Positions 8,463 through 16,554 of a stretch of DNA of 44,366 nucleotides are shown piece by piece (the first letter of the stretch is position 1; each line of letters starts with the position of its first letter). The notes under the pieces were generated by a model that ran no database searches, had not been told where the DNA came from, and worked only from the letters and a program-made list of their open reading frames with translations. Both the position numbers and the translations under genes were made by a program. Source of the stretch: Thermoplasmatota archaeon (GTDB lineage Archaea; Thermoplasmatota; Penumbrarchaeia; Penumbrarchaeales; Penumbrarchaeaceae); NCBI GenBank assembly GCA_016928095.1, contig JAFGLL010000069.1, positions 1 to 44,366 of the forward strand, written 5' to 3'.

Positions 8463-9272
8463 TCAATTCAGCTGGCCAGGTTGCTGGAAGACAGGAGGCT
8501 GGGACCTTATAGGTTCCGCTTGTGGAGGAGCCCGGTCATGTGTGATGGGGATGCCCAGCCTTAACTTGTCCTCGTTGGAGAGGTTCTCGAGATCAAGGGT
8601 CAGCAGCACCCGAAGCTCCTTCTTCTTCTGAGCTACCACGTACAGTCTGATGATGGCGAGCGGGAGGATCACTATAAATGCAAGGACGAAGAAAACCGGG
8701 ATAAGGGGAAGCAGAGGCTCGTAATTGAACTCCATGTCCATGATGACATCCTTGTTATCGTAGGGGTCGTTGGGATCGTCCGGGTTGTAGATGATAACAT
8801 AATAGCGGTTCGTGTCGCAGTCCCTGAAAGCAAGGTCCCACTTGATCACGGGGTGGGCGGCATTGATGGTCGCGTTCCTGAACGACACCCCTTTAAGGTA
8901 AGCATGCAGCTCCCCACCCACCGTATCCGGGGACATATCGGGTACATCGTTCTTGAAGACATAGATGTAGGCACTGGCATGTTGGTCCAGATAATTCGGG
9001 GTAAGCTCGAACCGAAAATGCATGAAATAGGTGGTTGGTATGGCGATGGTATCTATTCCCAGAGGTTCCGTATTCGTGTTCTTCGAAATCTTGAACTGAG
9101 CCGTTTGCTGGGTGCTGAGTTCCGAGACCGGTGCGATGAAGACCCCAAGGATTATAAAGAAAAGCAGAGAAGTGAATATCACAGCGACGATCCACCTTAG
9201 CCTTGCGGCATCGAGGTTCGCGACCCTGTCCAAAAGCTTCTCCTGTATCGCATCGTTCTCGCTCTGCAGCAT
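8463..9272 (-). CDS. two-segment membrane protein with extracytoplasmic beta domain
   Basis: A 269-residue protein with one membrane segment near residues 27-50 (VAVIFTSLLFFIILGVFI), an extracytoplasmic domain rich in beta strands and Asn/Asp (about 51-190), a second membrane segment near 193-215 and a charged cytoplasmic tail ending in a Pro/Gln-rich stretch. No catalytic motif or named family is recognised. ATG 9272 follows GGAGG (9279-9283 on the opposite strand) by six bases and is preferred to the longer start at 9320. A TATA-like TTTATTAT at about 9322-9329 agrees. It is upstream of, and in the same direction as, the RPA operon but separated by 120 bases, so co-transcription is uncertain. 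Confidence 0.72.
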   Translation of the reverse strand: MLQSENDAIQEKLLDRVANLDAARLRWIVAVIFTSLLFFIILGVFIAPVSELSTQQTAQFKISKNTNTEPLGIDTIAIPTTYFMHFRFELTPNYLDQHASAYIYVFKNDVPDMSPDTVGGELHAYLKGVSFRNATINAAHPVIKWDLAFRDCDTNRYYVIIYNPDDPNDPYDNKDVIMDMEFNYEPLLPLIPVFFVLAFIVILPLAIIRLYVVAQKKKELRVLLTLDLENLSNEDKLRLGIPITHDRAPPQAEPIRSQPPVFQQPGQLN

Positions 9273-9962
9273 GGGAGGCCTCCAGAAATGGATAAGCGAT
9301 GCCTGATGGCCCAAATCCATAATAAACTTTTACTAGGGCTCTGCCTCACTCCATCGAATTATACAGACCTCTCTTTCCGCAAACGACAGTGTATCTGAAT
9401 ACAGCAATAAGGACGGCGATCACCAAAAGAAGCCCCCTCTAGCCAGGTAGATGCTCCCCGTGTCCGATCTCGTCTATACGAGCAGGAAACCTGTAATACT
9501 CTCATGCTCCGTGATGAAAGGTGTATTCTGGCCGTCCGGCATACGACCATATGTACGGGATCCCTTAGGTCTTGGTAAAGATACAATGGATGGGTCCCGT
9601 TTTCGTCCATCAGCAATAAGCAAGTCACGGATGTCTTGTGATGAAACACCACATCATTATCGATAGAAACGGTCATATAAATCGACCTTGAAGAGGTCCT
9701 TTTTACCAAAATTTTTATAAATTCTCAGAAAAAGACGATAAATGCATAAGAATATCGCCGAGGGAAGAACAAAGGGGCATATAGATAAGTTACGAGTTAC
9801 TGAGGGGGTACAATGGTTCTCCTGACGGTTTTGTTCGGTGGTCAACGTCAGGGATTAATTTTTTTTTTAAAAAAAAATATTATCAGGCAAGCCATCCCTC
9901 ATCCTGTTCGATGAGAAATACCAGTAATATTAATATGGTTCAGGTTAATTGGGAGACGGAAA
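9273..9962. other. 690-base gene-free, A+T-rich stretch with a T10A9 tract
   Basis: No convincing gene lies here. The best frame, minus 9709-9359, is Arg- and Cys-rich with no family resemblance. The right half is strongly A+T-rich and contains ten T followed by nine A (9859-9877), which is symmetrical and could bend DNA or act as a terminator for either strand. An AATATTAATATGG box near 9928-9940 lies 23-35 bases before the histidine kinase start at 9963 and is the likely promoter. Confidence 0.5.
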
Positions 9963-12900
9963 ATGAACAATATCGCATCTATCTCGGAGAACGGGGATAT
10001 CCTCATCGTCACCGATGAGCCAGGTCTACTCGAGGAGCTGGAGAGGATCCTTATAAAGCTTGGTCATAGGGTTCGATGGGCTCAGAACATGAAGGTTCTG
10101 ATCAAGACCATTGATCATCTTCCACCGGAATTGATACTGATAAATGTGGATCTCCCGGGATCTGATGGGTTCGAAGTGTGTTGGTACTTGAAAAAGAACC
10201 ATGATACAAGAACGATACCGGTATTGTTCATAAATATTACGGAAAAAGGATTGGATAAGGTTAAAGGATTCAAGGCGGGGGGGGCGGATTTTATAGAAAA
10301 ACCGTTCATTGAAGAAGAGATAGATGCACAGATATGTACCCATCTTAAACTCGCAAGGCTCATGATGCGTTCGGAGACGGAGATCTCCAAGGAGGACAAG
10401 GTCGTCAAGGCCAGGTCCCTGTTGAGCGAGGAATATTCTAGAAGATTGAAGGATAGTGAAGAGCGTTACAAGACCGTGATCAACTCCCTTGCCGATGCAA
10501 TATATGTGACGGATCCGGAGATGAGGATCATACTCGTCAATGAAAGATGCAATAAATTAAATGAGGATCTGGGAGTATCTTCCGATATAATAGGAAAGAA
10601 CCTGTTCGATGTCTACCCATTCTATGATGATAAGATACGACAGGAATATAAATGGGTCCTTGGAAAAGGAAAGATACTTGTGAACGAGTATATCTTTAAC
10701 ACGAGCGAGGATGACATAATCGCCGAGGTCAGAAAGATACCGATCTTCGATCAAGATGATATCGTTTTGACGATCACGGTTATCAGGGATATAACGGATC
10801 ACAAGAATGCACAGGTCGCGTTAGCCTCGGCTCATGAGAGGCTGATGGACATCGTCAATTTTCTTCCGGATCCCACTTTCGTTATCAATAACGAAAAAAA
10901 GGTAACCGCATGGAATAGGGCGATCGAGGAGATGACAGGAGTCAGGAAGAACGATATCCTCGGGAAAGGGGATCATGCCTATTCTGTCCCTTTCTATGGC
11001 AATCCATGTCCAATGTTGATCGACATGCTTGAAGATCCAGAGCCCGAATGGGAAAGGTCGATCTCCAAGATAGAAAAGAAAGGAAATTGCATCTATGCGG
11101 AAAGTTTCGTACCAAATTTGAACGATAATAAGGGAGCAAATCTTTGGTTCGTGGCCGCACCCCTCTACAACATCAAGGGGGAGATATTCGGGGCGATCCA
11201 GACCATACGTGATATAACAGAAAGGGTGAAGGTCGAGGTGGAGCTTCAACAACATCGGGAGCGATTGGAGGAGATGGTCCATGATAGGACACGCGATCTC
11301 GAGCAAGCGCAACTTATTGCTTACAATCTGATGCAGGAAGCGCACGTTCAGAAAGCAAATGCCGAGAAGGCCCTATCAAATCTTGAGCGGACAAGCAGGG
11401 AAGTAAGGAATCTGGAACTAAAGATCGAGGAAATACTCGAGATATCAAAAACAGGTATGAACATCATTGATAAAGAATACAATCTTAAATATGTAAACAC
11501 GGGTTCAAAAGAAATTTATGGTGACTGGGAAGATAGAAAGTGTTACGAATTTTTCATGGGCCTAGGATCTCCCTGTGAGGACTGTGGATTGATGGATATT
11601 ATTGAAAATAAGACCTCCAAGATCAAAGAGATGGTACTTCCGAAGGAGCCGGATAGGATAGTCCAGATCACATCCATACCTTTCCAGAACGAGGAAGGTA
11701 AGTATGAAATGGCCCAGTTGATGATGGATATCACCGAAAGAAAAAGGATAGAAGAAGAATTGAAGAATGCAATGGAGACCGCAGAAAATGCTATGCGGGC
11801 AAAAAGTGAATTTCTCGCCAATATGAGCCATGAGATAAGGACCCCGATAAATGCCATAATGGGTATGACGGACCTTGTCCTTGATACCGATCTGACATCA
11901 GAACAGCGTGAGTATCTGAGCCTGGCTAAGGAATCTGTTGAAGCACTCCTGACAGTGATCAATGATATACTGGACTTCTCGAAGATCGAGGTCGGGAAAA
12001 TGGATATTGAGAATATAGAATATGACCTGCGTCAAACCGTTGCCAGTTCAATAAGTACCATGGGGTTCAAAGCAGCAGAGAAGAATATTGCCATTGATAT
12101 GATAATCGATAATAACGTTCCTGCACACATGATGGGAGATCCCGTAAGGGTCAGACAGATACTTATCAATCTCATTGGTAACTCGATCAAGTTCACCGAA
12201 AAAGGGTCGATAAAGGTCCGGGTCATGGTTGATAAGAGATACGAAAAGCAGAGAAAGGTCCTTTTAAGGTTCTCGGTTTCGGATACGGGAATCGGGATCC
12301 CCCAAGATAAGCTTGATTGTATCTTCGATTCCTTCTGTCAGGCTGACACTTCCACCTCAAGGAAATATGGAGGATCGGGACTTGGTCTGACGATCTCGTC
12401 CAAGCTTGTTGATCTGATGGAGGGGAGAATGTGGGTCGAGAGCAAAGTGGGAAAAGGTAGTAAATTCTTTTTTACAATAAAGATGGGTATACCCGAATTT
12501 GAGAAGAACCGCTCCAGAAATGAGGAGGGTATTTTCAAGGGGACTTCCATACTGGTTGCAAATGAAAACCTTCACGATCATGACATAATACAGCAGATAC
12601 TTCAGAACTGGGGAATGGAGGTATCCTTTACCAGAAATGCAGAGGAAACCCTCAACATATTGAACGATAAGAAGAGGAAAAGGATAGATATACTACTTCT
12701 CTACGAGAGGATCCCTGATATGATCGGTGTCGAGTTCGTATCCAGGATCAAAAGGACAAGAAAGAACAAAAAACTACCTATTATACTCATATCATCGATC
12801 AACACCCTAATGAACAACGATGAATGCGAAGGACTTGGTGTCTCAGCAGTATTGTTGGAACCTCTGAACATCTTAGACCTATTTTCAGCCATTGATTCAG

Positions 12901-13367
12901 TCCATTTTGGTAGAGAACGGAGAGAGACCAATGAGATGTATCATATTAAAGAACGAGGACCTGAACAAACAGGTTACAATATACTTCTCGTGGAGGACCA
13001 TATCATCAATCAAAAATTGGCCGTAAAACTACTTGAAAAGAGAAACCACAAAGTTACTGTAGCAAACAATGGAAAAGAGGCGATCGAGATCTTGAAAGGA
13101 ACGGATTTCGACCTGGTCCTTATGGATGTTCAGATGCCGGAAATGGATGGGTTCGAGGCTACAAAGCATATCAGAGATAGATCAACTGATGTTAAAAGGC
13201 ACGACATACCCATCATCGCCATGACGGCCCATGCGATGGGGGGGGACAAGGAGAAATGTCTCAATATGGGGATGAACGGGTACATATCCAAACCTATCAA
13301 TGCCAGTGCACTCTTTGAGGAAATAATAAGGATAGTGGAAGGAAGAAAAAATAAAGGAGTGACCTAA
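9963..13367 (+). CDS. hybrid sensor histidine kinase with three receiver and three PAS domains
   Basis: A 1134-residue cytoplasmic kinase with no membrane segment. In order: receiver 1 (about 12-128, phospho-acceptor Asp63, Lys113), PAS (163-282), PAS (290-421), coiled coil (422-490), PAS (490-592, with a PCEDC cysteine pair), HisKA (about 610-680, His623 in ANMSHEIRTP), HATPase (about 723-846, with the N-box NLIGNSIKFTEKG and DTGIGIP, GGSGLGL), receiver 2 (about 862-980) and receiver 3 (about 1005-1120, Asp1055, Lys near 1110). Receiver 2 looks dead: Tyr914 replaces the phospho-acceptor and Glu replaces the lysine. The HPt gene follows four bases downstream, giving a multi-step phosphorelay. 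The input signal is unknown. Base composition here is more A+T-rich than the flanks. Confidence 0.93.
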   Translation: MNNIASISENGDILIVTDEPGLLEELERILIKLGHRVRWAQNMKVLIKTIDHLPPELILINVDLPGSDGFEVCWYLKKNHDTRTIPVLFINITEKGLDKVKGFKAGGADFIEKPFIEEEIDAQICTHLKLARLMMRSETEISKEDKVVKARSLLSEEYSRRLKDSEERYKTVINSLADAIYVTDPEMRIILVNERCNKLNEDLGVSSDIIGKNLFDVYPFYDDKIRQEYKWVLGKGKILVNEYIFNTSEDDIIAEVRKIPIFDQDDIVLTITVIRDITDHKNAQVALASAHERLMDIVNFLPDPTFVINNEKKVTAWNRAIEEMTGVRKNDILGKGDHAYSVPFYGNPCPMLIDMLEDPEPEWERSISKIEKKGNCIYAESFVPNLNDNKGANLWFVAAPLYNIKGEIFGAIQTIRDITERVKVEVELQQHRERLEEMVHDRTRDLEQAQLIAYNLMQEAHVQKANAEKALSNLERTSREVRNLELKIEEILEISKTGMNIIDKEYNLKYVNTGSKEIYGDWEDRKCYEFFMGLGSPCEDCGLMDIIENKTSKIKEMVLPKEPDRIVQITSIPFQNEEGKYEMAQLMMDITERKRIEEELKNAMETAENAMRAKSEFLANMSHEIRTPINAIMGMTDLVLDTDLTSEQREYLSLAKESVEALLTVINDILDFSKIEVGKMDIENIEYDLRQTVASSISTMGFKAAEKNIAIDMIIDNNVPAHMMGDPVRVRQILINLIGNSIKFTEKGSIKVRVMVDKRYEKQRKVLLRFSVSDTGIGIPQDKLDCIFDSFCQADTSTSRKYGGSGLGLTISSKLVDLMEGRMWVESKVGKGSKFFFTIKMGIPEFEKNRSRNEEGIFKGTSILVANENLHDHDIIQQILQNWGMEVSFTRNAEETLNILNDKKRKRIDILLLYERIPDMIGVEFVSRIKRTRKNKKLPIILISSINTLMNNDECEGLGVSAVLLEPLNILDLFSAIDSVHFGRERRETNEMYHIKERGPEQTGYNILLVEDHIINQKLAVKLLEKRNHKVTVANNGKEAIEILKGTDFDLVLMDVQMPEMDGFEATKHIRDRSTDVKRHDIPIIAMTAHAMGGDKEKCLNMGMNGYISKPINASALFEEIIRIVEGRKNKGVT

Positions 13368-13380
13368 AGGGGTGTTAAAA

Positions 13381-13758
13381 ATGATGGAAATCTTCGATCC
13401 AGAAAAGATCAAGGATCGGATTGGAGGAGATGATGAATTGCTAGGGGAGATGATAGATATCTTTCTGTCGGTTTATCCTGCCGATCTTGAAAAAATAGAA
13501 AAGGCCATCAGATCGAAGGACCTTGAAGGTATCAGAAGATCCGCTCACAGCATGAAAGGGTCCATTTCCAACTTTTCCGAAAAAGGAGCATACATTGCGG
13601 TCCGTGAGATCGAGAACGCTGCAGAAAGAAAAGACCCGAACAATATACCGCAGTTGTATGAAAGACTGTTGGAAGAGCTCGGCATCTTGATAAAGGACCT
13701 GAAGGAATACAAGATGGGGGATGGCCCTCACCAGGTCCGCACCGAGAATAATGAGTAA
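13381..13758 (+). CDS. HPt phosphotransfer protein
   Basis: A 125-residue four-helix HPt protein. The phosphorylated residue is His56 in RSAHSMKGS, the typical HPt motif. The length is that of a stand-alone HPt domain with little else. The ATG at 13381 is eight bases after AAGGGG (13367-13372); GTG 13372 and ATG 13384 are alternatives. It lies directly after the hybrid kinase and surely shares its transcript. Established phosphorelay logic would pass phosphate from receiver 3 of the kinase through this protein to the response regulator at 14346. The direction of flow and the partner are inferred from adjacency. Confidence 0.9.
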   Translation: MMEIFDPEKIKDRIGGDDELLGEMIDIFLSVYPADLEKIEKAIRSKDLEGIRRSAHSMKGSISNFSEKGAYIAVREIENAAERKDPNNIPQLYERLLEELGILIKDLKEYKMGDGPHQVRTENNE

Positions 13759-13770
13759 AGAGGGATCAAG

Positions 13771-14111
13771 ATGAACATCATTATCGCAGAAGACCACATA
13801 TCCACGCGACATTTGATCGAGAGATACATTTCATCATAGGTTTACAGATAATGTCATCATCGATCGGTCTTGAAGCTTGTAAAAAGATCGAAAGAACAGG
13901 ATCGATCGATATTGCGGGTCTGGATCGGGAGATGCTGGTGATGATAGGAGTGGAACTTGTTAATAGAATAAGGTCCAATGAAAAATTCAGGAACATTTTT
14001 ATTATATTGTTGACGGTTCGGGAACAGAATAGGAATGTCTTGGACAGCTTCGAATACCGTGTTGATGATTTCCTGTTAAAACCCGTTGTGGTCGAAAAAA
14101 ATGAAGGCTGA
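13771..14111 (+). pseudogene. broken response-regulator receiver domain
   Basis: An ATG at 13771 after AGGGATC opens MNIIIAEDHISTRHLIERYI, a clear receiver-domain start, but hits TAG at 13837. The rest continues in another frame (from about 13840): a segment ending in GLEACKKIER, then DREMLVMIGVELVNRIRS and IFIILLTV, then VDDFLLKPV, which lines up with the intact regulator at 14346. One frame change and a stop thus separate the halves. The conserved Pro after the phospho-acceptor is also lost. This is most simply a decaying paralogue of the downstream gene. Re-initiation at ATG 13851 to make an 86-residue fragment is possible but would lack the acidic pocket. Confidence 0.75.
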
Positions 14112-14246
14112 TGGAGAGGGGAAAAAGGATAGTTGGCTCCGGGATGGTTCCACGATCATCATATCAATTGTGAAATTCACTTTCTGATGAGACCATTCAT
14201 TCGATGGTTATACCGTCCCCACCAATATCCAGTTCCAGTGATCCAT

Positions 14247-14262
14247 CTGCCGTTTCCGGCAG
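14247..14262. other. perfect short hairpin before the response regulator
   Basis: CTGCCG, loop TTTC, CGGCAG form a six-base-pair stem, followed by an A+T-rich stretch. It lies between the pseudogene and the TATA box of the next gene and may end the kinase-HPt transcript. The sequence supports the stem; the role is a guess. Confidence 0.4.
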
Positions 14263-14306
14263 GTCCCCGATATAATTATTTTGCGAATAGAGGGTGTGGG
14301 ATAAAA

Positions 14307-14317
14307 AATATTAAATA
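14307..14317 (+). promoter_or_regulatory. TATA-like box for the response regulator gene
   Basis: AATATTAAATA is centred about 34 bases before ATG 14346. The predicted transcript start near 14338 leaves almost no leader, matching the lack of a ribosome site. The regulator therefore seems to have its own promoter. Confidence 0.45.
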
Positions 14318-14345
14318 CATACCGGTAGTAATAGAGCTCGATCAA

Positions 14346-14798
14346 ATGAAAATACTGATAGCTGAAGATAATCCAGTTACGGTCCACGTCCTGCAGAAAA
14401 CGCTGAAATATTGGAACCATGAGGTCCGGGCGGTCAATGATGGTTCACAGGCCTTATTGGTGATCGAAAGTTGGGGGAAACCTGATATAATTATTTCTGA
14501 TTGGATCATGCCCAGGCTTACGGGTGTCGAGCTTTGCAGGAAGATCAGAAGTGATCCGGATATACAGGATATATATATCATACTCCTGACAGCAAAGGGT
14601 AAGATCGATGATATGATCGAGGGATTCAATGCCGGGGTAGATGATTTCATTACAAAACCTGTCTCGGAAGGCGATCTGAACGCCAGTCTTAAAAAGGGCG
14701 GTAGATGCCTGAACGGAGAGATGGGCCACATCGATCGTGAAGAGTTAAGAAGGAAAAATATCGAAGAGTTCAAGAAGAGGCATCAGATAAGCCAATAA
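14346..14798 (+). CDS. single-domain response regulator
   Basis: A 150-residue protein made almost wholly of one receiver domain. The start MKILIAEDNP gives the acidic pocket (Glu7, Asp8), Asp52 in SDWIMPRL is the phospho-acceptor and Lys104 in FITKPV completes the site. About 30 basic, helical residues follow, with no DNA-binding domain. It is probably the output or shuttle of the phosphorelay encoded just upstream. The open frame runs back to 14133, but that part has no receiver character, and ATG 14346 sits at the normal domain start with a TATA-like box 34 bases before it. The effector target is not visible here. Confidence 0.9.
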   Translation: MKILIAEDNPVTVHVLQKTLKYWNHEVRAVNDGSQALLVIESWGKPDIIISDWIMPRLTGVELCRKIRSDPDIQDIYIILLTAKGKIDDMIEGFNAGVDDFITKPVSEGDLNASLKKGGRCLNGEMGHIDREELRRKNIEEFKKRHQISQ

Positions 14799-14925
14799 CC
14801 TAACCTTCCCCCAAAAAGTAACTCGATCAACATCAGTAGGAACATGGGATCCAATTTGGGCATTATCATAGGTATATCCGCAAATTTAAAATCGCAATAA
14901 GGACCGTTCAGGGTAAGGTGCCATC

Positions 14926-15489
14926 ATGAAGAGGAACAAGTTACCGGTCATGTTCTTGCTACCTATGGCTGCGGTCATCATCATGGGTCTGCTGCTATGC
15001 GGACCTGCCGAAGGTGCAGCGGTGGTGATAGAGACCTCAATGGTAACCTACGTTCCCACCGAACCGATGCATACGGATACGTTCAATGTTACCGTGGAGC
15101 CAGTCCTGGTCGATGCAGAGCCCGTCGAGGACGGTGTCGTTCTGATGTGGTCACTATGCACCGAAGATGGCTGCGGGATCGCCCAGCCAGAGGTCATGAC
15201 CGACAACGGGGACGGTACCTGGTCCGCAACCATCGGGCCTTTTGATGAGAAGCACCCGGTGACGGGAAAGGTTCATCAGGACATCCTTTTCAGGATCAAG
15301 ATAACGGCCACTCCGACCACAGGAGGCGATGAGATCGTGGAGGAGAGCGGGGCCTTGACGGTGTATTTCAAGGAGGGTTCCCCCGTTGATGACGATGACG
15401 ATCCCGACGACTCCCCTTTCGGTATGGAGATGGTCCTGCTGGGTATGATCATTGCCGCAGGGTATGTTGCATTTAGAAAGAAGGACTAG
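14926..15489 (+). CDS. small secreted protein with Ig-like domain and C-terminal anchor
   Basis: A 187-residue protein with an N-terminal signal segment (residues 7-28, LPVMFLLPMAAVIIMGLLL), a beta-rich Ig-like middle with pairs of cysteines (CTEDGC), an Asp-rich linker (DDDDDPDDS) and a C-terminal hydrophobic segment ending in FRKKD. The Asp linker, short membrane segment and basic end resemble archaeal sorting-signal tails such as PGF-CTERM, though the exact PGF motif is replaced by SPFG. ATG 14926 follows AAGGTG; a TATA-like ATTTAAAA is at about 14883. Its stop overlaps the end of the convergent hydrolase-like gene by four bases. The protein is likely displayed on the outer face; no activity is seen. 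Confidence 0.75.
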   Translation: MKRNKLPVMFLLPMAAVIIMGLLLCGPAEGAAVVIETSMVTYVPTEPMHTDTFNVTVEPVLVDAEPVEDGVVLMWSLCTEDGCGIAQPEVMTDNGDGTWSATIGPFDEKHPVTGKVHQDILFRIKITATPTTGGDEIVEESGALTVYFKEGSPVDDDDDPDDSPFGMEMVLLGMIIAAGYVAFRKKD

Positions 15490-16496
15490 GACGTAGGCGT
15501 GGTCTCCCAGCCCTCGATAAGGAATTCGTCCAGATGCGTGACGAATTCCTTGTTCTTCAGCAGGTCCATCCCTCTGGCTGACCCGGGGACGAACACCCCT
15601 TCTCCGTTTTTCTCCTCATCCTGTTCCTTCCTCTCCAGTATCATATCGACGGCAATCTCCGCCGTGCCGTCCCCTTCACCTGCGGCAAGCATTATCGGCC
15701 TCACGTCCCCCCAGTCCTCGAACACCTGCATGACATCTAGGCTGTAGCAATCGAGAGTGGGTGATATGATAGCACCGGATAGAACACCCTCCCTTGAAAG
15801 CCTTGAGAACGTGTTCATTGCATACAGCCCCCCCTTCCCCACTCCGATGAAAGATGAATACTTGCCAGCTTCGGTGTTAGGTTTTCCCTTGTCATCGACC
15901 CCGTGGACCCAGTCAAGGGCTCCCTGGATGTCGTTCTGGATAAGAAGGAGGTCCGAATGCGTCATGGTGGTCCAGTCATATGTGATATCCGCTGATTTGA
16001 TATTGTGGACCGATCCACCGTGGCCCCGCAGATCGATGGCAAGGACATTGTAGCCATCGGACCGGAGATGGACCGCATAGTCATTCCATACCGTCCGGTC
16101 CTTACCGATGTCGTGTATAAGGAATACCGTCTCCGCTCCAGGTTCGGAAGCTGCATACCACGTTCCGTTGATCGCAGCTCCGTCGGAAGCGGAATAGAAT
16201 ATATTCCTCTCGGGTGGGGCGGCATCGCCCCCGTCATGTAATATCGAATAGACCAGCAAGCTGGCTATGATGAACACCGTGGTGACCGCCAGGATGAGAA
16301 CGAGTCCTATTATCATGGGCTTCCTGGTCTCGAAATGGGACAGGTGCGACCTTCTCTTCACTTGTTCCCGCGCCTCCCTCATGCGCTTCACCGGGTCAAG
16401 ACCGGGATGCATCTTCCGATAGTGCTTCTGGATGTTCTTTGAACTTATTTTCATGGAGCAGTCAGGGCACTTCACCTTCTCGGAGTGGTCGCTCAT
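15486..16496 (-). CDS. membrane-tethered alpha/beta-hydrolase-like protein with zinc finger, nucleophile missing
   Basis: A 336-residue protein (from ATG 16496) with an N-terminal Cys2-His2 finger (Cys10, Cys13, His25, His30), a basic linker, one membrane segment at 60-86 and an alpha/beta-hydrolase domain (about 98-330). The hydrolase fold shows the oxyanion strand VFLIHDIGK (124-132) and IDLRGHGGS (154-162). The nucleophile elbow, normally GxSxG, reads GVGKG at 218-222, so the serine is replaced by Gly220. The protein is thus probably inactive as a serine hydrolase or acts as a binding domain. Topology suggests a cytoplasmic finger and external hydrolase domain. The GTG start at 16517 is possible, but a TATA-like box at 16527-16541 favours the ATG. 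Confidence 0.8.
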   Translation of the reverse strand: MSDHSEKVKCPDCSMKISSKNIQKHYRKMHPGLDPVKRMREAREQVKRRSHLSHFETRKPMIIGLVLILAVTTVFIIASLLVYSILHDGGDAAPPERNIFYSASDGAAINGTWYAASEPGAETVFLIHDIGKDRTVWNDYAVHLRSDGYNVLAIDLRGHGGSVHNIKSADITYDWTTMTHSDLLLIQNDIQGALDWVHGVDDKGKPNTEAGKYSSFIGVGKGGLYAMNTFSRLSREGVLSGAIISPTLDCYSLDVMQVFEDWGDVRPIMLAAGEGDGTAEIAVDMILERKEQDEEKNGEGVFVPGSARGMDLLKNKEFVTHLDEFLIEGWETTPTS

Positions 16497-16526
16497 CTGT
16501 ATCGCAGAGACAATCACCGGTCAACG

Positions 16527-16541
16527 TTTTAATATTTTTTG
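16527..16541 (-). promoter_or_regulatory. TATA-like box for the hydrolase-like gene
   Basis: On the minus strand the sequence reads CAAAAAATATTAAAA. Its centre lies about 38 bases before ATG 16496, leaving a leader of about ten bases. Only 37 bases separate this gene from the end of the next one upstream. Confidence 0.4.
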
Positions 16542-16554
16542 AGGCATGTTTGTA

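Noticed and set aside
9359-9709. Minus-strand 116-codon frame
   Set aside because: The product is rich in Arg, Ser and Cys with no hydrophobic pattern, no ribosome site and no recognisable family.
14133-14345. Upstream extension of the response regulator
   Set aside because: The added 71 residues look like untranslated sequence, the receiver domain begins exactly at ATG 14346 and a TATA-like box lies inside the extension.
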